Source of the DNA: Siphonobacter sp. BAB-5405
GTDB taxonomy: Bacteria > Bacteroidota > Bacteroidia > Cytophagales > Spirosomataceae
Direction: 5' to 3'
DNA length: 39,084 nucleotides
Assembly: GCF_002872335.1 (NCBI RefSeq)
Contig: NZ_NJAG01000032.1
Location: forward strand, 7-39,090
Positions 33,238 to 39,084 of the stretch are shown here, in pieces. Position 1 is the stretch's first letter. Each line of letters opens with the position of its first letter. Both the position numbers and the translations under genes were made by a program. The notes beneath the pieces are model-generated. The model ran no database searches. It saw only the letters and a program-made list of their open reading frames with translations, and was not told where the DNA came from.

Positions 33238-34572
33238 TTAGGATGGATTTACGTGCGTAGGTTCCGCTTCTTCGACTTCTGATTTGATGATGGGCTCTTT
33301 TGAACGGATGATTAAACGTAAGGACTGATCGTAGGTAATGTAGTTCCAGACCCAGTTAATGAAGATCATCAGACGGTTTTTCACCCCAACAATGGAAACC
33401 AGGTGAACAAACATCCAGGTAAGCCAAGCCAGAAAGCCCTGAAACTTCAGGAAGGGTAAATCTACTACGGCCAGATTGCGACCCACCGTAGCCATCGAGC
33501 CAAGATCTTTGTATTTGAACGGTACCAGGTTTTCCTTCCGAATGATTCGTACTAGGTTTTTAGCTAACAATTTTCCTTGCTGAATGGCCGGCTGAGCTAG
33601 CTGTGGGTGACCGTCCGGAAATTTTTCGTCACCCATTACCGCCGCAATGTCACCAATGGCAAATACGTTGGGCAGACTTTCAACCTGACAGTAGGCATTG
33701 GTTTTGATCCGGCCCCCGCGACCCATGACTTCCGACGGAATCCCTTCAAACGTAGTGGCTTTAACGCCCGCCGTCCAAACCAGGTTATCCGTGCGAAGTT
33801 TCGTACCATCGAGCAGATACACGTATTTTCCGTCGAAATCCGTTACCCGGGCGTTCAGCATGACATTGATACCCAGTTTTTTCAGGTATTGTTCCGACTT
33901 AATCTGCGACTCTCGGGACATGGGCTCCAGCAGTTCGCCTCCGGATTGCACCAGATAGATCTGCATTTGCCGGAAATCCAGCTCCGGGTAATCTTTAGGC
34001 AGAATGTGTACTTTCATTTCAGCCAACGTGCCGGACAACTCGACACCCGTTGGCCCACCCCCTACCACGACGACGTTCATTAGCCCCTGCCGCTCGTCCA
34101 GGTCATCGGAAATCAAAGCCCGTTCGAAATTTTCCAGCATTCGGTTCCGTAAAGCCAGGGCTTCACCAACGGACTTCATAGGTAAGGCCCGCTCGATGAT
34201 ATTCTTCATCCCGAAAAAGTTGGTTTCCGCACCCGCCGCAATAATCAGGTAATCGTACGAAATCGCCCCCATCGTGCTGGTTTCTACTTCCTGCCGTTCA
34301 GTATCGATGCTTGTTACACTGGTCACCCGAATGTGCATATTCGAGCGATTTTGAAAAGCTTTCCGTAAGGGAAATGAAATCGAACTGGGTTCCAGCCCCG
34401 CCATCGCTACCTGATAAAACAGCGGCTGAAACTGGTGAAAGTTATTGCGATCCAGTAATACGGTCTGAATTTCCGGGTATGTCGCCAGTTTTCGAGCCAC
34501 GGCGAGTCCGCCGAAACCAGCTCCAATAATCACGACCCGCTTTTGAGATGTCTTGGGAATACCTGAATACAT
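33238..34572 (-). CDS. ndh: Type II NADH dehydrogenase (NDH-2)
   Basis: NDH-2 is a single-subunit peripheral membrane flavoenzyme that passes electrons from NADH to quinone without pumping protons. The 444-residue protein has the FAD-binding VVIIGAGFGGLAVA (13-26), a second Rossmann motif VVVVGGGPTGVELSG for NADH, LDRNNFHQFQPLFYQVA near the flavin and AIGDIAAV. The quinone-site signature AQPAIQQGKLLAKN is present. The C-terminal region with FLAWLTWMFVHLVSIVG is hydrophobic and probably membrane-bound. It starts 48 bases downstream of bshA, so the two may share a transcript. No promoter box was found in that gap. Confidence 0.94.
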   Translation of the reverse strand: MYSGIPKTSQKRVVIIGAGFGGLAVARKLATYPEIQTVLLDRNNFHQFQPLFYQVAMAGLEPSSISFPLRKAFQNRSNMHIRVTSVTSIDTERQEVETSTMGAISYDYLIIAAGAETNFFGMKNIIERALPMKSVGEALALRNRMLENFERALISDDLDERQGLMNVVVVGGGPTGVELSGTLAEMKVHILPKDYPELDFRQMQIYLVQSGGELLEPMSRESQIKSEQYLKKLGINVMLNARVTDFDGKYVYLLDGTKLRTDNLVWTAGVKATTFEGIPSEVMGRGGRIKTNAYCQVESLPNVFAIGDIAAVMGDEKFPDGHPQLAQPAIQQGKLLAKNLVRIIRKENLVPFKYKDLGSMATVGRNLAVVDLPFLKFQGFLAWLTWMFVHLVSIVGVKNRLMIFINWVWNYITYDQSLRLIIRSKEPIIKSEVEEAEPTHVNPS

Positions 34573-34620
34573 ATGGTAATCGGTTGAGAAGAACGCTACA
34601 GCGTACAGGCCCGCCTCTCT

Positions 34621-35772
34621 CTACTCTGCTACCTGATACCCTGCTATGGTGCTTTGTTTCAATACCTTTTCGTAGAAAAATTCGTACCTCGGTAAAATAC
34701 GGTTAATGTCAAATTCTTTCGCCCGAGCCAGGGCATGAGCCCTAAAAACAGGCAATTGATCATCCTGAAGGATAATCGCCGCTTTTTCGGCCATATCGGC
34801 GAAATCGCCAATGGCTGAGATAAAACCGGTTTTGCCCTGAATATTTACTTCGGGAATACCTCCGGCGTCGGAAGAAATAATCGGTACTTCACAGGCCATG
34901 GCTTCCAGAGCGGCCAGTCCAAAACTTTCCTTTTCGGAAGGCATCACGAATAAATCGGCAATGGAAAGTACTTCTTCGATGGCATCGAGCTTACCCAGGA
35001 AGCGGACGTCCGAGCTAATGCCTAATTCACGGGCCAACTTTTCCAAACCAGCCCGTTCGGGTCCGTCACCAATCAACAGAAGTTTCACGCAGGCTTTTTC
35101 CCGTAACAGGGCAAACATGCGTAAGATGTCGTCAATCCGTTTAACTTTCCTGAAATTGGAAATATGAACCAGAATCTTTTCGCCGTTGGGGGCAATGGCC
35201 GTTTTAAAGTGGTCCTTTTTCTGTTTGCGGAAACGCTCTAAATCAATAAAATTTGGAATCACCTCGATTTCCCGCTCAATGGCAAACTGGTCGTAGGTAT
35301 CTTTCCGTAAACTTTCTGAAACCGTAGTTACGCCATCCGAAGCATTGATGCTAAACGTGACGACGGGCTCGAAGGAGGGATCTTTTCCAACTAAAGTAAT
35401 ATCTGTTCCATGCAGTGTAGTAATGACGGGAATATGGATGCCCTGCGTGCGTAAAATCTGCTTGGCCATGTAAGCTGCAGAGGCATGCGGAATGGCATAA
35501 TGAACGTGCAGTAAGTCGAGCTGGTGATTTTTTACTACTTCCACCATCTTACTCGAAAGAGCTAATTCATACGGTGGATGCTGAAACAGCGGGTAAGAAG
35601 GAATAAAAACCTCGTGGTAGAAGACATTTTCATTAAAGAAGTCCAGACGGGGAGGTTGACTGTACGTAATAAAATGAACACGATGTCCATTTTTGGCGAG
35701 TGCTTTCCCAAGCTCGGTAGCTACTACGCCACTTCCGCCGAAGGTTGGGTAGCACACAATGCCGATATTCAT
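34621..35772 (-). CDS. bshA: N-acetyl-alpha-D-glucosaminyl L-malate synthase (bacillithiol synthesis)
   Basis: BshA is a GT4 (GT-B) glycosyltransferase that joins L-malate to N-acetylglucosamine from UDP-GlcNAc, the first step to the thiol bacillithiol. From ATG 35772 it has 383 residues. The start MNIGIVCYPTFGGSGVVATELG is that of BshA, with the conserved HVHYAIPHA and TTLHGTDIT; EKESFGLAALEAMACE is the GT4 EX7E region. A frame open to 35829 would add 19 residues without similarity, so the internal start is preferred. The other genes of the pathway (bshB, bshC) are not in the window. It is divergent from the UbiA-type gene. Confidence 0.93.
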   Translation of the reverse strand: MNIGIVCYPTFGGSGVVATELGKALAKNGHRVHFITYSQPPRLDFFNENVFYHEVFIPSYPLFQHPPYELALSSKMVEVVKNHQLDLLHVHYAIPHASAAYMAKQILRTQGIHIPVITTLHGTDITLVGKDPSFEPVVTFSINASDGVTTVSESLRKDTYDQFAIEREIEVIPNFIDLERFRKQKKDHFKTAIAPNGEKILVHISNFRKVKRIDDILRMFALLREKACVKLLLIGDGPERAGLEKLARELGISSDVRFLGKLDAIEEVLSIADLFVMPSEKESFGLAALEAMACEVPIISSDAGGIPEVNIQGKTGFISAIGDFADMAEKAAIILQDDQLPVFRAHALARAKEFDINRILPRYEFFYEKVLKQSTIAGYQVAE

Positions 35773-35849
35773 AGTGATAAGTAAGTTAGTCGGGTGTACA
35801 ACAGAATGAATTCCGGGTTGGTTTCGCAAGGAAGCTACAAGTCCTGTAT

Positions 35850-35857
35850 TAATTTTG
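35850..35857 (+). promoter_or_regulatory. Putative -7 box upstream of the UbiA-family gene (TAATTTTG)
   Basis: TAATTTTG fits TAnnTTTG. It lies 1 base before an in-frame ATG at 35859, too close for that to be the start, and 88 bases before the preferred ATG at 35946. Confidence 0.45.
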
Positions 35858-35945
35858 GATGACCTGTTCGTTCAAGACTACGTTTTCATTCGCTGTTCTT
35901 AGCCTAGCACGGGTACTCGTTCTGATTTTTCAAAGCCATCGCTTT

Positions 35946-36821
35946 ATGCGTCATAAACCCAAACCTACTAGTAGTCAGATTACAAACGGCTTTCTTCGAT
36001 TGATTCGGTGGCCTAATTTACTCATTCTGGCGGCTACGCAATATTTGGTCTATACTTGTCTTATTTTTCCGGAACGTTCCTGGACGGCGGGCTTCCGGGA
36101 TGCTCCTCTCTTCTGGCTGATTTTTTCAACCACCTGTATTGCCGCTGCGGGTTACATCATCAATGACTACTACGACATTAAGATTGACCTGATCAACAAA
36201 CCAGATAAGGTCATTATTGGTCGCTATCTGAAACGCCGCTGGGCGATGGGCATCAACCTCGGACTGAATTTTATGGGCATTGCTGCGGGATGGCTGGTAG
36301 ATAAAAAGATTTTTCTCATCAACGCGTGTGCTTTCTTTTTTCTCTGGCTGTATTCCAATCACTTAAAACGCCTACCGTTTTGGGGTAATTTGATGGTTGC
36401 TTTTTTAACGGCCCTCTCCCTGATTGTACTAGCGGTTCATTACCAGATTCACGAACGGGAGGTGTACATCTACGCCCTGTTCGCGTTTACCATATCCTTG
36501 ATTCGGGAAATCATCAAGGATATGGAAGACGTTCGGGGCGATGCGTCATTCGGCTGTCAAACCTTACCCATTCGCTGGGGACTGGTACGAACCAAGTATT
36601 TTCTGGAAGTACTCATTGCCGTCTTCCTGGTGATTCTCTTCGTTATGACGCGGCCCCTACACGCTCCTACGCTCATGTATATTTTTATGGTGATTTCTGT
36701 ACCGATCCTATTTATGGCTTACCGACTTTTCTACGCGGATACCAAGCAGGACTTTGCCTTTTTGAGCAGTTGGTGCAAGTACATCATGATGGCTGGCGTA
36801 TTAACCATGCTCTTGGTATGA
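35946..36821 (+). CDS. UbiA-family prenyltransferase (geranylgeranylglycerol-phosphate geranylgeranyltransferase-like)
   Basis: This is a polytopic membrane enzyme of 291 residues that transfers a polyprenyl group. It has the two Asp-rich motifs of UbiA: NDYYDIKIDLINKPDK (73-88) and DMEDVRGDASFG (about 193-204). The start LRLIRWPNLLILAATQYLV is typical of the geranylgeranylglycerol-phosphate type annotated in Bacteroidota, rather than of MenA. I chose ATG 35946 because the family similarity begins there and the upstream box at 35850 overlaps the alternative start. It ends 1 base before the convergent LD-carboxypeptidase gene. The acceptor is inferred; a menaquinone or heme-related role cannot be excluded. 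Confidence 0.82.
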   Translation: MRHKPKPTSSQITNGFLRLIRWPNLLILAATQYLVYTCLIFPERSWTAGFRDAPLFWLIFSTTCIAAAGYIINDYYDIKIDLINKPDKVIIGRYLKRRWAMGINLGLNFMGIAAGWLVDKKIFLINACAFFFLWLYSNHLKRLPFWGNLMVAFLTALSLIVLAVHYQIHEREVYIYALFAFTISLIREIIKDMEDVRGDASFGCQTLPIRWGLVRTKYFLEVLIAVFLVILFVMTRPLHAPTLMYIFMVISVPILFMAYRLFYADTKQDFAFLSSWCKYIMMAGVLTMLLV

Positions 36822-36822
36822 G

Positions 36823-37725
36823 TTAGGAGAAGGCTAATGTTGTTCCCTGAGCAGTAACGGTCAATTCAGCGGTTCTGCCCAGCGGTAAGGCTACATTAAT
36901 GGCCTCATGACCTACGGGAAAATCAAAGGCAATTGGGAAATCATACGCATCCGTCCAGTACCGAACGATTTCGTAAATGGAGCTACCAAAATCTTCGGGC
37001 TGGTCTTTCAGATCCGAAAAACTACCTACTAGTAATCCAGCCAAGTTTCCTAGCTTTCCAGCCCGATGTAAATGTACCAGATAGCGATCCAGAGCATAAT
37101 GATATTCATCCGTATCTTCCAGAAAAAGGATACAGCCTTCGGTATTAATTTCCGAGCGAGTACCCATCAGATGAGACAGCAGGCATAAATTTCCACCGAT
37201 TAAAGGAGCCTGTACCTTGCCTAAACGATTATAAGTTTGTGGAGGATTCTGATACTGTACCGATTCGCCAAAGAGTACCTTTCGCAGCGATTGTAGTGAA
37301 AGTTCATCCCAGGCAAAGGTCTTCGGCATCGGTCCATGAATACTTTCGTATCCTAAAGCGTAAACATCACAGAGTACAGCGGTAATATCCGAAAAGCCAA
37401 CGATCCATTTCGGCGATTTTCCAAAAGCCTCATAGTTAATCTGATCCAGGAAACGAGTCGTTCCATACCCCCCGCGAGCAGAGAAAATAGCTTTTACGGA
37501 AGCATCATCCAGAAACTGTTGGAAGTCTTCACAGCGTCTGGTATCAGGGCCTGCAAAGCCGTGAAAACTTTCGTTCAGGGATTTACTTTCTACAACGTTC
37601 AGTCCCCAGCTTTCCAGAATTTCTCTGGCAGGAATTACGTATTGATCATAATCGATTTTACTGGCTAAAGCAGTAATGGCTACGGTATCACCGGCTTGTA
37701 GGGCATTGGGACGAATCATATTCAA
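36823..37725 (-). CDS. ldcA: LD-carboxypeptidase (LdcA/MccF, peptidase S66)
   Basis: A serine carboxypeptidase of family S66 that removes the terminal D-Ala from the muropeptide tetrapeptide during murein recycling; MccF relatives act on microcin C7. The 300-residue protein has the complete triad: Ser112 in VGFSDITAV, Glu203 in LFLEDTDE, and His273 in FPVGHEAI. IFSARGGYGTTRFL (80-93) is the conserved N-terminal motif and LIGGNLCLL follows. No signal peptide is present, so it acts in the cytoplasm. It starts 4 bases after the SDR gene stop, which makes the two an operon. The start could be Met1 or Met3. Confidence 0.92.
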   Translation of the reverse strand: MNMIRPNALQAGDTVAITALASKIDYDQYVIPAREILESWGLNVVESKSLNESFHGFAGPDTRRCEDFQQFLDDASVKAIFSARGGYGTTRFLDQINYEAFGKSPKWIVGFSDITAVLCDVYALGYESIHGPMPKTFAWDELSLQSLRKVLFGESVQYQNPPQTYNRLGKVQAPLIGGNLCLLSHLMGTRSEINTEGCILFLEDTDEYHYALDRYLVHLHRAGKLGNLAGLLVGSFSDLKDQPEDFGSSIYEIVRYWTDAYDFPIAFDFPVGHEAINVALPLGRTAELTVTAQGTTLAFS

Positions 37726-37729
37726 ATCA

Positions 37730-38518
37730 TTACAGACAGTCTAGCCGACCGCCGTCTACGGGTAAGTTAATGCCGTTGATGTAAGCGGCAGCAGGGGTAC
37801 AAAGGAAAGCCGCAGCAGCTCCGAATTCTTCGGGTTTTCCGATGCGTCGGAGCGGTACGCCCTGAGCCATTTCCTGCTTAACTTCTTCAGCGGTTTTGCC
37901 TTCTTTCTGAGCCCGACTTTCGGCTAGCGAAGTCAAACGACTGGTGTCGGTATAACCAGGCAAGACATTGTTAACCGTAATCCCCCAGGGACCTAATTCA
38001 GTAGCCAAGGTTTTAGACCAGCTAGCAACGGCTCCCCGAATGGTATTCGAAACGCCCAAACCCGCTAGCGGAGCTTTCACGGAAGTAGAAATCACATTGA
38101 CGATACGCCCATACCCAGCTTCCTTCATACCAGGCACCAATAATTGAACCAATAGCTGATTACAAATAAGATGGCTGTTGAATCCCTGCAGAAAGGATTC
38201 TGGCTTAGCTTCCAGGATAAATCCTCCCGCTGGGCCGCCCGTATTATTGATTAAAATATGAATCGTGGCATGTTCAGCTAAAGCTGTATGCACGGCTTCC
38301 TGAACCTGTTCTGGGTAAGTAAAGTCAGCAACGAGATAGGAATGACGTTGGTCGTTCGTTTTCGCTAATAGGGAAAGCTTTTCCTGAAGAGTTTTTTCGT
38401 TACGAGCTAATAAGATGACGTTAGCTCCTAGTAAGGCCAATTCCTGAGCAGTGGCCCATCCGAGTCCCTGCGTACTACCGCAAACCAAAGCGGTTTTATT
38501 ACGAAGATTTAAATCCAT
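37730..38518 (-). CDS. SDR-family protein with altered catalytic residues
   Basis: A 262-residue short-chain dehydrogenase/reductase fold protein. The nucleotide-binding motif GSTQGLGWA (14-22) and NNTGGPAGG (91-99, related to NNAG) are present, and Ser144 is in NVIST. The YxxxK catalytic pair is replaced. The segment SNTIRGAV (157-164) aligns with YSASKAAV, which puts Ser157 for Tyr and Arg161 for Lys. The closing VDGG motif and the GITVNNVLPG segment (179-188) are normal. A subgroup of SDRs with SNxxR is common among Bacteroidota annotations, so this may be a real variant and not decay. The reaction is unknown. The gene is the first of an operon with ldcA, just downstream of the rRNA operon terminator. 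Confidence 0.85.
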   Translation of the reverse strand: MDLNLRNKTALVCGSTQGLGWATAQELALLGANVILLARNEKTLQEKLSLLAKTNDQRHSYLVADFTYPEQVQEAVHTALAEHATIHILINNTGGPAGGFILEAKPESFLQGFNSHLICNQLLVQLLVPGMKEAGYGRIVNVISTSVKAPLAGLGVSNTIRGAVASWSKTLATELGPWGITVNNVLPGYTDTSRLTSLAESRAQKEGKTAEEVKQEMAQGVPLRRIGKPEEFGAAAAFLCTPAAAYINGINLPVDGGRLDCL

Positions 38519-38698
38519 AGCAACTGAGTTTATTGCAAGTTTATGGATTTATAGGAAGAATAGAGAAGAAGATTATAAAACCTATACTCAACGTATTGAT
38601 GCGATTAGCAACAACAAGACTAAGCGTACTATTGAAAAGGAATATGTATTCAATACAGCTATTCTTTAGCTACAGCTTTGGTGTGTAGGGTAGCTAGC

Positions 38699-38732
38699 AA
38701 AAAAAAGAAGCTCCTTTGGGGGGAGCTTCTTT
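38699..38732 (-). terminator. Rho-independent terminator of the rRNA operon
   Basis: On the minus strand a perfect 11-bp stem (AAAGAAGCTCC / GGAGCTTCTTT) with a 7-base loop is followed by a run of T residues. It lies about 10 bases after the 5S 3' end. The region between this and the SDR gene (38519-38698) is AT-rich and shows nothing I recognise. Confidence 0.9.
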
Positions 38733-38742
38733 GGAGTAAAGG

Positions 38743-38853
38743 GGAGGCGATTACCTACTTTCCCGGGGGTGAACCCAGTATCATCGGCGGAGCGGGGCTT
38801 AACGGCCCTGTTCGGGATGGGAAGGGGTGAACACCCGCCCTATGATCGCCCTT
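38743..38853 (-). rRNA. rrf: 5S ribosomal RNA
   Basis: On the minus strand the sequence has the 5S hallmarks CCATCCCGAACAGGGCCGTT and AAGCCCCGCTCCGCCGATG followed by a GGGAAAGTAGGTAATCGCC tail. The 5' GGCGATCAT can pair with the 3' GTAATCGCC to close helix I. Ends are estimates to within a few bases. It is followed by the T-rich terminator and lies about 100 bases after the 23S gene; no tRNA is in the spacer. Confidence 0.93.
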
Positions 38854-38952
38854 GGTCTTTCAGATTGTCGCCCGAACGCAACAATCAATACCTTCAAGGT
38901 TTTTGATGTGATGTGGAAAAGACAATAGTCGTATTCAAGCGATAATAAAAGT

Positions 38953-39084
38953 AAATAAGAAGTCTTGGAGGCATTAGTACTACTTGGCTTTGCGATCACT
39001 CGCTTTAGACCGGTAGCCTATCAACGTCATCGTCTCTGACGGCTCTCATAGGAATTCTCATCTTGAGGCAAGTTTCGCACTTAG
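38953..39084 (-). rRNA. rrl: 23S ribosomal RNA, 3' end (partial)
   Basis: The minus strand at the right edge reads CTAAGTGCGAAACTTGCCTC, AAGATGAGAATTCC, GACGATGACGTTGATAGGCT and TAGTACTAATGCC, all hallmarks of the last 130 bases of 23S rRNA. The 3' end is placed about 20 bases beyond ACTAAT by analogy with E. coli. The gene continues beyond the window to the right. Transcription runs leftward. Confidence 0.93.

Noticed and set aside
38451-38669. A 72-codon plus-strand frame near the rRNA operon
   Set aside because: Its first third is antisense to the SDR gene and the rest is AT-rich intergenic DNA without similarity or promoter.
38854-38952. A tRNA in the 23S-5S spacer
   Set aside because: The spacer of about 100 bases has no T-loop or anticodon-arm pattern.

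Overview
The window looks like a chromosomal segment of a Bacteroidota bacterium, most probably order Cytophagales. The evidence is a SusC/SusD pair, a type IX secretion cargo with a CHU_C-type C-terminal domain, repeated TAnnTTTG promoter boxes of the Bacteroidota sigma factor, weak Shine-Dalgarno sequences, a bacillithiol glycosyltransferase (BshA), a fatty acid hydroxylase of the kind linked to sphingolipids, and a eukaryote-like long IleS. I cannot name the genus from sequence alone. No phage, insertion sequence, CRISPR array or tRNA gene was seen.

Layout. 1-6.1 kb: an AAAACGG tandem repeat, then ileS and recG on the minus strand. 6.1-10.8 kb: an orphan SusD/SusC pair (minus) with a clear terminator. 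10.8-11.4 kb: AT-rich divergent intergenic region. 11.4-16.1 kb: a tight plus-strand operon of a secreted type B CTD protein, two family-2 glycosyltransferases and an omega-amidase-like hydrolase; the last gene carries a dense cluster of perfect DnaA boxes. 16.2-17.4 kb: gatC and a PlsC acyltransferase (minus), divergent from valS (17.6-20.2 kb). 20.3-21.4 kb: a small DMT-type membrane protein, then about 680 bases of intergenic DNA containing two inverted copies of a structured repeat inside perfect 16-bp inverted arms. 21.4-24.4 kb: secreted amidase, a PD-(D/E)XK nuclease-like protein and a YjjG-like nucleotidase, with overlapping genes.

24.4-27.6 kb is an NAD salvage locus: an NrtR-type Nudix regulator, two palindromic operators, a PRPP synthetase homologue and nicotinamide phosphoribosyltransferase (NadV). 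The PRPP synthetase would feed NadV, and NrtR would switch both off. Convergent with it is a DUF433/PIN-like toxin-antitoxin-type pair, preceded by purM. 29.9-38.5 kb is mostly housekeeping: lptB, recJ, a fatty acid hydroxylase, type II NADH dehydrogenase, bshA, a UbiA prenyltransferase, an LD-carboxypeptidase and an SDR protein lacking the catalytic Tyr/Lys. The right edge holds a strong terminator, 5S rRNA and the 3' end of 23S rRNA, all on the minus strand.

The most interesting signals are the NrtR operators (one overlaps the prs start codon), the DnaA-box cluster inside a gene, the swapped HIGH motif of IleS (GIHH), and the inverted structured repeat at 20.8-21.4 kb. No wholly new multi-gene system is evident. 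The DUF433/PIN-like pair and the surface-protein/glycosyltransferase operon are the best candidates for poorly described biology.
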